NCBI GenBank assembly: GCA_910575585.1
Contig: CAJTGF010000024.1
Location: forward strand, 1 to 64,000
DNA from: Clostridiaceae bacterium
Lineage (GTDB): Bacteria; Bacillota; Clostridia; Lachnospirales; Lachnospiraceae
Length of the DNA stretch: 64,000 nt
Reading direction: 5' to 3'
The position numbers and the translations under genes are program-made. The notes beneath the pieces are model-generated. The model made no database searches and had not been told where the DNA came from. It was given only the letters and a program-made list of their open reading frames with translations. Of this stretch, positions 1 to 8,827 are shown in pieces. The stretch's first letter is position 1, and the number at the start of each line of letters is the position of its first letter.

Positions 1-106
1 TGTATAGTGGGGAGCCGTATACATCGAGAGGTGTACGTGCGGTTCCGGGGCGAGGGTTCGGAAACCTGCTGTCGTGAGACAGTAAGGCGCCGGATTCTTA
101 GCCTAC
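1..106 (+). ncRNA. Group II intron, 3' end (domains V and VI)
   Basis: Positions 12-45 form a 34-nt hairpin that starts GAGCCGTA and ends GTGCGGTTC, the hallmark of group II intron domain V. A second helical stretch (about 46-100) fits domain VI. The intron should end at the AC of 105-106, because from 107 the sequence reads directly into VirD4 coding sequence (Asn-Gln-Lys-Ile-Pro-Asn-Trp-Glu). The intron body and any reverse transcriptase ORF lie left of the window. The exact 3' splice site is inferred from the AY rule and the downstream reading frame. Confidence 0.85.
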
Positions 107-646
107 AACCAGAAGATTCCCAACTGGGAGCATTTGGTATCGGTAATCCGGTCAAGGAACATCTCGGCCCATATCGTGTTGCAGACCTTCAGCCAGTTAA
201 AGGGAATGTACAAGGACAACGCCGAAACCGTGGCCGGGTGCTGCTCTACCATGCTGTTTTTAGGCGGTAAGGAGGAAAGCAGCTTAAAGATGGTGTCCGG
301 CCTTTTAGGGAAGGAAACCATTGACACCATGAACGAGAGCGATTCCCGTGGGGCGCAGCGCACCTATGGATTAAACTACCAGCGTCTGGGAAAGGAGTTG
401 ATGAGCGTGGACGAACTGGCGGTTATGCCCTCCAGCCGCTGCATTGTCCAGGTGCAGGGGGTGCGCCCCTTCTACTCGAAAAAATACGACCTTACCCGCC
501 ACCCCCAGTACAAATACACGGCGGACGCCAACCCCAAGTACGCCTTTGACGTGAGGGCTTACTTGGAACACCGGCTGAAAGTAAAGCCGGAGGAGGAATA
601 TGAACTTTATGAGTTAGGAGAACTGCCGCCGGAAACGGCTGGGTAA
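107..646 (+). CDS. VirD4/TraG type IV coupling protein, 3' exon (partial)
   Basis: C-terminal 179 codons of the coupling ATPase that links the relaxosome to the conjugation channel at the inner face of the membrane. The stretch from IPNWEHLVSVIRSRNIS through LFLGGKE to GLNYQRLGKELMS is typical of the TraG/VirD4 family after Walker B (DEFAN). The Walker A and B part is upstream of the intron, outside the window. The frame is open immediately after the intron 3' end, so splicing would give a continuous protein. An internal TTG at 134 is not a credible start. A strong terminator follows the stop codon. Confidence 0.85.
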   Translation, partial: NQKIPNWEHLVSVIRSRNISAHIVLQTFSQLKGMYKDNAETVAGCCSTMLFLGGKEESSLKMVSGLLGKETIDTMNESDSRGAQRTYGLNYQRLGKELMSVDELAVMPSSRCIVQVQGVRPFYSKKYDLTRHPQYKYTADANPKYAFDVRAYLEHRLKVKPEEEYELYELGELPPETAG

Positions 647-708
647 AGGCTCCACCGATAGGATACCCGCTGCGGGTTTTCAAAATCGGTGGAGCCTTTT
701 TCTTTTTG
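646..708 (+). terminator. Rho-independent terminator after the coupling-protein gene
   Basis: GGCTCCACCGAT near 650 pairs with ATCGGTGGAGCC near 692, followed by a T-rich tract. The internal loop contains a second small hairpin (CCCGCTGCGGG). It separates the coupling protein gene from the Maff2/VirB6 operon. Confidence 0.85.
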
Positions 709-755
709 CCCAAATACAACGGATACCGGAGGAACCAATCGTAAAGGAGGCTGTT

Positions 756-845
756 ATGGAATTTTTCAATGAAGCGGTCAGGACGCTGGAAGCAATCGTG
801 GAGGCACTAAATGGAGGGCGTGGAAAAGATGATCCGCCCCAGGTT
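756..845 (+). pseudogene. Maff2-like 5' fragment (possible duplicate)
   Basis: An ATG with a good ribosome-binding site (AAAGGAGG) opens a frame whose first ~25 residues (MEFFNEAVRTLEAIVEALNG) resemble the start of the Maff2 protein encoded 270 bp downstream (shared M-FF--AV-T----V-AL-GG pattern). Similarity then stops. The frame stays open to 1163 but overlaps the real Maff2 gene, so it is probably a decayed duplicate of the Maff2 5' end. It could instead be an unrelated short protein. Confidence 0.35.
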
Positions 846-1023
846 TCCAGACACCGGATAAGAAGGACGGAGTGCCCGGAATTTACCAAAACCATGGTGC
901 GGGTGAAAAAGCACGTCCGCCCGCCGGTGAGGGCTGACCCGGAAAAAGGCCGGCACTCAAATACCTTAAAACCAGCACAGATAACCAGCAGACAACACAT
1001 TTTCAAAAACAGGAGGAAAATAT

Positions 1024-1242
1024 ATGGGTTTCTTTACTACTGCCGTTTCAACGATGTCAACCTTAGTGGTGGCCCTTGGCGGAGGCGTTGGGGTGTGGGG
1101 TGTGATCAACCTCATGGAAGGATACGGGTCGGACAACCCGGCCAGCAAGAGCCAGGGCGTTAAACAATTAATGGCCGGCGGTGGGATCATGCTCCTGGGC
1201 CTCAAGGTGGTTCCCATGCTGTCCACCCTGATCACGATCTAA
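1024..1242 (+). CDS. Maff2 family small membrane protein
   Basis: A 72-residue protein with two hydrophobic segments (about residues 5-30 and 48-70) around a short loop rich in Gly, Ser and Asn. It matches the Maff2 family found directly upstream of virB6-like genes in Tn1549/CTn-type ICEs. By position and size it is thought to act as a pilin or channel component (VirB2-like), but that role is inferred. The start ATG has AGGAGG eight bases upstream, and the virB6-like gene starts 18 bp after the stop. Confidence 0.8.
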   Translation: MGFFTTAVSTMSTLVVALGGGVGVWGVINLMEGYGSDNPASKSQGVKQLMAGGGIMLLGLKVVPMLSTLITI

Positions 1243-1259
1243 GGGGAAGGTAGTGGCCT

Positions 1260-2129
1260 ATGCAGAGTATCATTGACGCCATTGAGCAGTGGATCAGGGA
1301 TTTCCTGGTCGGGGCTGTCACCGGCAACTTGTCGGATACGTTTCACGATGTCAACAGCAAAGTGGCCACAATCGCTTCGGAAGTGGGAAAGACGCCGGAA
1401 ACCTGGAACTCCGGCGTCTTCTCAATCATTCTCTCCCTCTCCCGGAACGTGGTCGTCCCCATAGCGGGGCTTGTGATCGCCGCCGTGCTGACTTATGAGT
1501 TAATCTCCATGATTATTGACAAGAACAACCTCCACGACATAGACACGTTTATGTTTTTTAAGTGGGCGTTCAAGTCAGCGGCGGCGGCAATCATCGTGAA
1601 CCATACCTTTGATTTTATCATCGCCATTTTTCAGGTAGCCCAGACCATGGTGCAGAGGAGCGCCGGGGTCATCAATACCAGCGCCGCCATTGACATCACG
1701 TCCGCCCTGGCCAACATCACCACCCAGCTGGAGGCCATGGAACTGGGGGAGCTGTTCGCCCTCATGCTGGAAACCTGGGTCATGACCTTTGCCATGAAAG
1801 TCATGGGGCTTGTGATCACGGTCATTTTGTATGGCCGTATGATTGAGATTTATATTTACGCCAGTGTCGGCCCGATTCCTTTCGCCACCTTGATGAACCG
1901 GGAATGGGGGAACATCGGCACCAACTATGTGCGGGGCCTTGCCGCCCTGGGGCTTCAGGGGTTTTTTATCATGGTCTGCGTGGGCATTTACGCCGTGCTG
2001 GTCAACGCCCTCACCCTGGGAGGCGATCTGCAGGCTGCCCTCTGGAGCTGCGCCGCCTACACGGTGCTTCTGTGCTTCAGCCTGTTTAAGACCGGCTCCG
2101 TGGCCAAGGGTATCTTGAATGCCCATTAA
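1260..2129 (+). CDS. VirB6/TrbL-like conjugal transfer membrane protein
   Basis: A 289-residue polytopic membrane protein with several hydrophobic helices (for example residues ~62-87, 100-125, 165-195 and 220-285). It is the VirB6/TrbL homologue of Firmicutes conjugative elements (CD1112-like family), expected to form the inner-membrane part of the DNA-transfer channel. It follows Maff2 closely and precedes PrgI, the standard order of the family. The GGGGAAGG stretch upstream serves the ATG at 1260. Confidence 0.85.
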   Translation: MQSIIDAIEQWIRDFLVGAVTGNLSDTFHDVNSKVATIASEVGKTPETWNSGVFSIILSLSRNVVVPIAGLVIAAVLTYELISMIIDKNNLHDIDTFMFFKWAFKSAAAAIIVNHTFDFIIAIFQVAQTMVQRSAGVINTSAAIDITSALANITTQLEAMELGELFALMLETWVMTFAMKVMGLVITVILYGRMIEIYIYASVGPIPFATLMNREWGNIGTNYVRGLAALGLQGFFIMVCVGIYAVLVNALTLGGDLQAALWSCAAYTVLLCFSLFKTGSVAKGILNAH

Positions 2130-2157
2130 AAAGCCAGCGCAAAGAAAGGAGGATTTT

Positions 2158-2685
2158 ATGGCTTACGTGACCATTACCAAGGACTTGACCGAGGTGAAGG
2201 ACAAGGTGGCTTTCGGCCTTACCAGGCGGCAGATCATCTGTTTTTCCCTGGGCGGCCTTTTGGGGGCCGGGGGGTATTTTCTGACCCGGCACGCCCTGGG
2301 AAATGACGCCGCCCTGCTTCTTCTGATCGCCCTGGCAGCGCCTTTCATGCTGCTGGGGCTGTATGAGAAGAACGGGCAGCCCCTGGAAAAGATTTTAAAG
2401 AATATCATTCGTGTCCGGTTCCTGGCCCCAGCGGTCAGGCCGTACCAGACCAACAACCGCCTTGCCGCCCTGGAACGGCAGGAACACTACGAAAAGGAGG
2501 TCAAGCAGCTTGTTTCCATTCCGAACAAGACCACAAAAGACAAACGCCGTGGGCTGGGAACATCTTATCATTCGCCCCGGAACCAGGCTCTCCCCCGCCG
2601 ACAAAAGGCGGGTGGAAAAGGCCGTAAGGCGGGCGAAGCGGGAAGGCAAAATTGCCCGCACCGCCCAGCAGACCATTCCCTATGA
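2158..2685 (+). CDS. PrgI family conjugation protein
   Basis: A small membrane protein with two transmembrane helices (residues ~22-45 and 50-66) and a basic C-terminal tail, matching PrgI-family proteins encoded just before virB4 in Gram-positive T4SS operons. The start at ATG 2158 is set by AAAGGAGG and gives MAYVTITKDLTEVKDK, the usual N-terminus. The last ~60 codons overlap the virB4 frame. The PrgI reading there is Arg/Lys/Gly-rich and may have little constraint. Likely partner of VirB3/VirB4 at the membrane. Confidence 0.8.
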   Translation: MAYVTITKDLTEVKDKVAFGLTRRQIICFSLGGLLGAGGYFLTRHALGNDAALLLLIALAAPFMLLGLYEKNGQPLEKILKNIIRVRFLAPAVRPYQTNNRLAALERQEHYEKEVKQLVSIPNKTTKDKRRGLGTSYHSPRNQALPRRQKAGGKGRKAGEAGRQNCPHRPADHSL

Positions 2686-4942
2686 GGAGATGTACCAGGA
2701 CGGCGTCTGCCGGATCACCAGCCGGCTTTTCAGTAAAAGCGTCATGTGCGAGGACATCAATTACGCCGAGGCTTCTGACGATGAGAAGGCGGTTCTCTTT
2801 GAGCTTTACTGCAAGCTGGTCAATTATTTCGGCCCCTCCGTGGGCTTTGAGTTATCCGTGGTCTGCTGCCCGGCGGACATGGCGGAATACCGGCAAATGT
2901 TAGCAATCGCTCCCCAGGGCGACGCTTTTGACGAGATCCGCAAAGAGTACAGCGATATGCTGGTGGGGCAGGTAGCAAAAAGCCGGTATGAGCGCCGGAT
3001 CTGTCTGACCTATACCATTGAGGCGGACAATGTAAAGCAGGCACGCTCCCGGCTGGGGCAGATCGACAGTGACGTGGTGGGACATTTCCGTGCCCTTATG
3101 GTGACGGCCCGCCCCATGGACGGGTATGAACGGCTGGCCCTGCTCCACAAATGCCTGCACTTGGAGGAACGGAGGAAGTTCCGGTTTAACTGGGATTCCT
3201 TAAATGGCACCGGCCTTTCCAGCAAGGACTATATTGCCCCCAGTTCCTTCTTTTTTAAGGACGGGCGTTACTTTCGCACCGGCGCTTCTTTCGGCGCTGT
3301 TTCTTTTTTACAGATACGGGCTACCAAGTTATATGACACCCTGCTCAACAGCGTTTTAGAACTGGAGGGCAGCCAGATTGTCAGTATCCACGCCAAGGCT
3401 CTTGACCAGAACGCCGCCTTAAAAGCGGTAAAGCGGAAATTAAGCGATCTGGACAAGGCAAAGATTGACGAGCAGAAACGGGCCGTGCGCTCCGGGTTTG
3501 ACATGGATATCCTGCCCCCTGACCTTGTGACCTTTGGCAGAGAGGCCCAGAAATTATTGGAGGACTTACAGAACCATGATGAAAAAATGTTTATGGTCAC
3601 AATCCTCATTGTCCACATGGCCTCCAGCCGCCAGAAGCTGGAAAACCTGGTTTACTCGGCGGACGGGATTACCAACACTCAGAACTGTGACTTAATCCGT
3701 CTGGATTACCAGCAGGAGCAGGGCTTTCTTTCCGCCCTCCCTATCGGGATTAACCAGGTGGAGATCCAGCGGGGTCTGACCACCAGCGGCACGGCTATTT
3801 TCCTGCCATTTCGGGCCTGTGAGGTATTCCAGAAGGGCGGGGTTTATTACGGGTTAAACGCCACCACGGGGCGCATGATACTGGCTGACCGTAAGAAACT
3901 GAAATGCCCCAACGGGGTGGTGCTGGGAACCCCCGGTTCCGGCAAGTCCTTCAGTTGCAAGAGGGAGGCGGCGGACGTGTACCTGCACACCGATGACGAC
4001 CTGCTGTTTTTAGACCCGGAGCATGAGTACCTTTCCCTCTGCCGGCAGCTTTCCGGCCAGATTATCCGGCTGGCCCCGGACAGCGGCGATTACATCAACC
4101 CCCTGGACGTGGACTTAACCGTGGATACAGGGGAGAATCCGCTGCTTATGAAGGCGGATTTTATTATGTCGTTCTGCGAGTTGATTTTATCCGCTTCCCA
4201 GGGCGGCTTAAAGCCCATAGAGAAATCGGTGATCGACCGGTGTATCCCCAAGGTTTACCGGGAGTATTTAAAAAAGCCCAGGCCGGAACGTATGCCGGTA
4301 CTTGGGGATCTGTACCAGTGCCTGCGCTCCCAGGAGGAAGGCCAGGCCCAGGAGTTGGCCACGGCCCTGGAATTATATGTGTCTGGCTCCCTTTCTTATT
4401 TAAACCACCAGACCAATGTGAACATCAACAACCGGGTAGTCTGCTATGACATCAGCGCCCTGGGGCAGAACTTAAAAAAGCCGGGTATGCTGACGGTGCA
4501 GAACAACATCTGGCAGCGAACCACCGTAAACCGCTACGCCGGGAAAACCACCCGTATCTACTTGGACGAGTTCCACCTTTTATTAAAGGAACCCCAGACA
4601 GCGGCCTACACAGCGGAGATTTACAAGCGTTTCCGCAAGTGGAACGGTATCCCCACGGCTTTGACCCAGAACGTGAAAGACCTTCTGGACAGCCCGGAGA
4701 TTGAGAATATCCTGGAAAACAGCGATTTTATTTTAATGCTGAACCAGGCGGCCAGCGACCGGAATATCCTTGCCCAGAGGCTGGGGATCTCGCCCCAGGA
4801 GCTGACCCACATTACCAACAGCGGGGCCGGTGAAGGGCTTTTGTTCTTCGGGGACAAGATCATTCCTTTTATTGACAAGTTCCCCACAGACACCAAACTG
4901 TACCAGGTCATGACCACCAAGCCCGCCGATCTTGCGGAGTAA
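2510..4942 (+). CDS. VirB4-like conjugal transfer ATPase
   Basis: About 810 residues; the main energising ATPase of the conjugation channel. The N-terminal half carries the TAQQTIPYEEMYQDGVCR block typical of the family. The C-terminal half has Walker A GTPGSGKS (residue ~475) and Walker B IYLDEFHLLL (~683). The TTG at 2510 follows AAGGAGGT by nine bases and is preferred; the frame is open back to 2411, and a GTG at 2549 is also possible. It overlaps prgI by ~176 bp, suggesting translational coupling. The stop overlaps the region upstream of the hydrolase gene. Confidence 0.9.
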   Translation: MFPFRTRPQKTNAVGWEHLIIRPGTRLSPADKRRVEKAVRRAKREGKIARTAQQTIPYEEMYQDGVCRITSRLFSKSVMCEDINYAEASDDEKAVLFELYCKLVNYFGPSVGFELSVVCCPADMAEYRQMLAIAPQGDAFDEIRKEYSDMLVGQVAKSRYERRICLTYTIEADNVKQARSRLGQIDSDVVGHFRALMVTARPMDGYERLALLHKCLHLEERRKFRFNWDSLNGTGLSSKDYIAPSSFFFKDGRYFRTGASFGAVSFLQIRATKLYDTLLNSVLELEGSQIVSIHAKALDQNAALKAVKRKLSDLDKAKIDEQKRAVRSGFDMDILPPDLVTFGREAQKLLEDLQNHDEKMFMVTILIVHMASSRQKLENLVYSADGITNTQNCDLIRLDYQQEQGFLSALPIGINQVEIQRGLTTSGTAIFLPFRACEVFQKGGVYYGLNATTGRMILADRKKLKCPNGVVLGTPGSGKSFSCKREAADVYLHTDDDLLFLDPEHEYLSLCRQLSGQIIRLAPDSGDYINPLDVDLTVDTGENPLLMKADFIMSFCELILSASQGGLKPIEKSVIDRCIPKVYREYLKKPRPERMPVLGDLYQCLRSQEEGQAQELATALELYVSGSLSYLNHQTNVNINNRVVCYDISALGQNLKKPGMLTVQNNIWQRTTVNRYAGKTTRIYLDEFHLLLKEPQTAAYTAEIYKRFRKWNGIPTALTQNVKDLLDSPEIENILENSDFILMLNQAASDRNILAQRLGISPQELTHITNSGAGEGLLFFGDKIIPFIDKFPTDTKLYQVMTTKPADLAE

Positions 4943-4952
4943 GGGGGATTAC

Positions 4953-6680
4953 ATGAAACGAAAAGCGAACATCTATGACACGGACGATGTGGAGCGCAGC
5001 AAACGGCTTTTGTTCAGCCCGGAGGAACGGGCGGCCCGTGCCCAGCACAAGGCGGAAGTCCTGGGAACCAAGCTGGAACGGGCAAAAAAGAAAATCCCCA
5101 AAAAGAAAAAGCTGCGGCTGAAAAAGGAGTTTGACCCACAAAAAAGCAGGCTGAAGCACACACTCCGGTTTGAGGAAACGGAAAAGAGGCAGGGGAAGGA
5201 GGCCCTGCCCCAAAAGGCGGCAAGGCGCATGGCTCAGAGCGCCGGCGCTAATCTCCATGCCAAAGTCTACCAGGCGGAGGAGGAAAACGTGGGAACCAAG
5301 GCGGCCCACCGGACGGAACTGGCCGGGGAGGGAACCGCCGCCCTTGCCGCCCAAAGGGTGCGAAATTATCACCAAAACGCCCCTTATAAGCGGATGGAAA
5401 AGCTGGAAATCAAGGCGGATAAGGCCAATGTCAGCGCCGCCTACCGTGCCGCCTTCCGGGACAACCCAGAATTACGGAAAGGGGGAATCAAAGGGTTTGT
5501 CCAAAAACAGAAAATCAAGCGGCAGTATGCGAAAGATTACCGGAAGGCGAAAAAGGCCGAGAAGCGGGGCGTGTCCGCTGCCGGGAAAGCAAAGGACATC
5601 GCCGGCTCCATAGGGCGGGCAGCTTTAAACATCGCAAAAAAGCACAAGGGCGGCCTGGTGATCGTTGGCCTTGGGGCGACCCTGCTTGTTATGGTGGGTT
5701 CCTCCCTTTCCTCCTGCTCCATGATGATGGAGGGAGCCATAAGCGCCGCCCTGGGCACGTCCTACACGTCCGAAGACCCAGACATTATCCAGACGGAGGC
5801 GGATTTTGCCGCACTGGAAACCGGTCTGCAAGACCAGTTGTCGAATATTGAGGGCGCTTACCCCGGCTTTGACGAGTACCGCTATGACGTGGACAGTATC
5901 GGCCACAACCCCAATGAACTGATCTCCTACCTGACGGCCAGGTATGACGCTTTTACCCCTGGCCAGGTGGGGACGGAATTACAGAGGCTCTTTGATCTGC
6001 AGTACAGCCTTACCACCCGTGAGGTGGTTGAGATCCGAACACGCACCGTCACCCACACGGATTCGGAAACCGGGGACACCTGGGAGGAAGAGGAGGAATA
6101 TGAGTACAAGATTCTCTATGTGACCCTGCGGAATAAAGGAACCGGCACGGCAGCTATGGGAGAACTGACGGCGGAACAAAAGGAACGGTACACGGCAATC
6201 CTCTCCTTAAAGGGCAACAAGCCGGATTTGTTTGGAAATGATATTTACGCCAATGAAAGCGCCGGGGAGGATTACGACATTCCGGGGGAGGCTCTGGCCG
6301 ACCCGGAGTTCGCGGCCCTTATCCGGGAGGCGGAGAAATACCTGGGATTCCCTTACGTCTGGGGCGGTTCCAGCCCAGCGACCAGCTTTGATTGCAGCGG
6401 TTTCGTGTGCTACGTCTACACCCACAGCGGCGTCCACAACCTGCCACGCACCACGGCCCAGGGCATTTATAACCAGTGCGCCCATATCCCGAAATCCGAG
6501 GCCAGGCCGGGGGACATCATCTTCTTTACCGGCACGTACAACTCGCCGGGGCCGGTGAGCCATGTGGGGATCTATGTGGGGGAAAACCGCATGATCCACT
6601 GTGGGTCGCCAATCCAATACGCCCGGACGGACAGCCCGTACTGGTCTGGGCATTACTACGCCATGGGCAGGCTCAAGTGA
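4953..6680 (+). CDS. NlpC/P60 cell-wall hydrolase of the conjugation system
   Basis: A 575-residue protein. A long Lys/Arg-rich N-terminal region (1-225) is followed by one membrane helix (~233-255), an extracytoplasmic segment with a Glu-rich patch, and a C-terminal NlpC/P60 domain. The domain shows the catalytic Cys in FDCSGFV (~480) and the His in SHVGIYV (~536). It is the ICE peptidoglycan endopeptidase (CD1108-like) that opens the wall for the transfer channel. The ATG at 4953 follows AAGGGGGATT; the gene starts 10 bp after virB4. Confidence 0.9.
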   Translation: MKRKANIYDTDDVERSKRLLFSPEERAARAQHKAEVLGTKLERAKKKIPKKKKLRLKKEFDPQKSRLKHTLRFEETEKRQGKEALPQKAARRMAQSAGANLHAKVYQAEEENVGTKAAHRTELAGEGTAALAAQRVRNYHQNAPYKRMEKLEIKADKANVSAAYRAAFRDNPELRKGGIKGFVQKQKIKRQYAKDYRKAKKAEKRGVSAAGKAKDIAGSIGRAALNIAKKHKGGLVIVGLGATLLVMVGSSLSSCSMMMEGAISAALGTSYTSEDPDIIQTEADFAALETGLQDQLSNIEGAYPGFDEYRYDVDSIGHNPNELISYLTARYDAFTPGQVGTELQRLFDLQYSLTTREVVEIRTRTVTHTDSETGDTWEEEEEYEYKILYVTLRNKGTGTAAMGELTAEQKERYTAILSLKGNKPDLFGNDIYANESAGEDYDIPGEALADPEFAALIREAEKYLGFPYVWGGSSPATSFDCSGFVCYVYTHSGVHNLPRTTAQGIYNQCAHIPKSEARPGDIIFFTGTYNSPGPVSHVGIYVGENRMIHCGSPIQYARTDSPYWSGHYYAMGRLK

Positions 6681-6835
6681 GGGAAAGTGTCTGAAAATAA
6701 TTAAGTTTGACAATATGAGAATCAAGTAAGACATTTTCATAAAAAGGCGTGGCAATATATTTTACCATAAAGGCACTTGTGAATGTAAGACTATTTTATG
6801 AAAGGACAGAAAGCAAAGGGGGAAGGAAAGATTCT

Positions 6836-7585
6836 ATGAACAGTTTCATCAAATGGGTAGGGGGCAAACGGCTCCTGCGGAATCAGATCCTTGGGGAGTT
6901 TCCCACGGATTTTTCCTGTTATGTGGAGGTGTTCGGGGGTGCTGCGTGGCTTCTGTTCGCCAGGGAGAAACTTGCCCCCATGGAAGTTTACAACGATATT
7001 AACCATGACCTTGTCAACTTGTTTCGGTGCGTGAAATACCATGGAAAGGCTTTGCAGGAGGAACTGAGCTGGAGCCTGGTATCCCGTGAGATGTTTCAGG
7101 AATCGCTGGCTGGCTATCAGTCTTCCGGCCTTACCGACATACAGCGGGCGGCAAGGTTTTTTATGGTGGTAAAATGCAGCTTCGGCGCAAAGATGGAGGA
7201 TTTCAGCGGTTCCAGGGTTTCCCTGGCCAATACGGTGGACAGCCTGGAAAAGTTCCAGAACCGGCTTCGGAACACCATTATTGAGCAGCTTGATTTTGAA
7301 CGGCTGGTTAAGCGGTATGACCGGACGGGCACGTTATTTTACGCCGACCCGCCTTATTACCAGGTGGAGGGCTATTACGGGGGAGGATTTAAGGAAGCAG
7401 ACCATATCCGGCTGCAAAAGACCCTGGAAGGGATAAAAGGGAAATTTGTGCTGACTTACAATGACTGCCCTTTCATCAGGGAACTTTACAAGGACTGCCC
7501 CCTGACCACCCTGGAACGGCAGAGCAATATCACTTCCATAAGCACGGAGAAAACATACAGGGAAATCCTCATAAAAAATTTTTAA
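6836..7585 (+). CDS. DNA adenine N6-methylase (Dam family)
   Basis: A 249-residue class D12 methyltransferase. FIKWVGGKR at the N-terminus is the SAM-binding motif and YADPPYYQ (~residue 168) is the catalytic DPPY motif. Such methylases are standard in this ICE family and probably protect the element from host restriction or help establishment. The start at 6836 has AAGGAAAG upstream; the frame is open to 6749 without family similarity. A 155-bp gap precedes it. Confidence 0.88.
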   Translation: MNSFIKWVGGKRLLRNQILGEFPTDFSCYVEVFGGAAWLLFAREKLAPMEVYNDINHDLVNLFRCVKYHGKALQEELSWSLVSREMFQESLAGYQSSGLTDIQRAARFFMVVKCSFGAKMEDFSGSRVSLANTVDSLEKFQNRLRNTIIEQLDFERLVKRYDRTGTLFYADPPYYQVEGYYGGGFKEADHIRLQKTLEGIKGKFVLTYNDCPFIRELYKDCPLTTLERQSNITSISTEKTYREILIKNF

Positions 7586-7609
7586 ACTGGGAAAAGGAAG
7601 GAGGAAGGA

Positions 7610-8827
7610 TTGAGGATCGGATTGATTGATGTGGACGGCCACCGCTGGCCAAACCTATGCCTGATGAAACTCTCGGCCTACCACAAGGGCCGGGGCGACA
7701 CCGTGGAATGGCATAGGGAAAGCCAGTGCTATGACCTGGTTTACATGAGCCGGGTCTTTACGGACAGTTACTCCAAGGATTTTACGGGGATAATCCACGC
7801 CGACCGCATTGTGCGGGGAGGCACGGGCTACGGCCTGGACAACCGGCTCCCGGAGGAGGTGGAACACACCTGCCCGGACTACGCCCTTTATCCCCAGTTT
7901 GCCCACACCGCCTACGGCTTTTTGTCACGGGGCTGCCCCCGTGGGTGCGGTTTCTGTATCGTGGGGAAGAAGGAGGGGTTGAGGAGCGTGGCGGTAGCCG
8001 ACCTCTCGGAGTTCTGGCGTGGGCAGAAGGAGATCAAGCTGCTGGATGCCAACCTTCTGGCCTGCCCGGACTGGGAGCGGCTCCTTGCCCAGCTTGCGGA
8101 CAGCCAGGCCACGGTGGACTTTACCCAGGGGCTGGACATACGGCTTGTGACCTCGGAGAAAGCGGCCATGCTCAACCGGGTCAGGACAAAAATGCTGCAT
8201 TTCGCTTGGGACAACCCGGAGGACGACCTGACCCCGTATTTTAAACGGTTCGCCCAGATAACCGCCGTTAAGGACTGCCGGAAGCGCCGGGTATATGTGC
8301 TGACGAATTACGGGAGCAGCCATGAGCAGGATTTATACCGGATCTACACCCTGCGGGACATGGGGTACGACCCTTACGTGATGATCTATGAGAAGGCCAC
8401 CGCCCCGCCCATTACCAGGCAGCTCCAGCGGTGGGTGAACAACAAGCGTCTGTTCTGGGCTATTGGGGATTTCAATGATTATGACCCGGACTGGCGGAAA
8501 CACTGCGCCCCGGCAGCAGAGCGTTCTGGAAAGGAAAACAGAAAAAGGAGGATTTACGATTTGAATTCGAGCAATAAGCTTCAAAAAGTCCTGGCGGAAA
8601 TCAGCAGGACAAAGGAAAAGATCGCCGCCCAGCAGACCCGGCTTCGGGAACTGGAACAGCAGAAAACAGAACTGGAAAACGTGGAGATCGTCGGCATGGT
8701 TCGTGGGCTTAGTGTGGCCCCAGAGGAACTGGCGGCGTTTATCAAGGCGTTCCGTGGCTCAAAAGCCGGGGCGCCTGTTTTCATGGAAAGGGAGGAGAAT
8801 GATGGACTGGAACAGAAAACGGAATAA
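7610..8827 (+). CDS. Radical SAM protein fused in frame to DUF4315
   Basis: Residues 1-~315 form a radical SAM-type protein with an N-terminal part resembling B12-binding radical SAM proteins and the Fe-S motif CPRGCGFC near residue 110 (C-x3-C-x2-C). Its substrate is unknown. In related ICEs this gene and a DUF4315 gene are usually separate. Here no stop codon separates them, so the frame runs through a coiled-coil DUF4315 segment (318-405). The TTG start at 7610 follows GGAAGGAGGAAGG. An internal start for DUF4315 is listed separately. Confidence 0.8.
   Translation: MRIGLIDVDGHRWPNLCLMKLSAYHKGRGDTVEWHRESQCYDLVYMSRVFTDSYSKDFTGIIHADRIVRGGTGYGLDNRLPEEVEHTCPDYALYPQFAHTAYGFLSRGCPRGCGFCIVGKKEGLRSVAVADLSEFWRGQKEIKLLDANLLACPDWERLLAQLADSQATVDFTQGLDIRLVTSEKAAMLNRVRTKMLHFAWDNPEDDLTPYFKRFAQITAVKDCRKRRVYVLTNYGSSHEQDLYRIYTLRDMGYDPYVMIYEKATAPPITRQLQRWVNNKRLFWAIGDFNDYDPDWRKHCAPAAERSGKENRKRRIYDLNSSNKLQKVLAEISRTKEKIAAQQTRLRELEQQKTELENVEIVGMVRGLSVAPEELAAFIKAFRGSKAGAPVFMEREENDGLEQKTE
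8561..8827 (+). CDS. DUF4315 family protein (internal start within the radical SAM frame)
   Basis: A TTG at 8561 is preceded by AAAAAGGAGGATTTACGA, a strong ribosome-binding site, and begins LNSSNKLQKVLAEISRTKEK, the normal N-terminus of ~88-residue DUF4315 proteins. It is a predicted coiled coil (Lys/Glu/Gln heptads) followed by VEIVGMVRGLSVAPEEL. Function is unknown; it is always found between radical SAM and DUF4366 genes in this ICE family as far as I recall. The product may exist both free and fused to the upstream protein. Confidence 0.7.
   Translation: MNSSNKLQKVLAEISRTKEKIAAQQTRLRELEQQKTELENVEIVGMVRGLSVAPEELAAFIKAFRGSKAGAPVFMEREENDGLEQKTE

Noticed and set aside
1575-2126. Antisense open frame opposite VirB6
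   Set aside because: His/Gly-rich translation typical of a GC-rich shadow frame; VirB6 on + is well supported.
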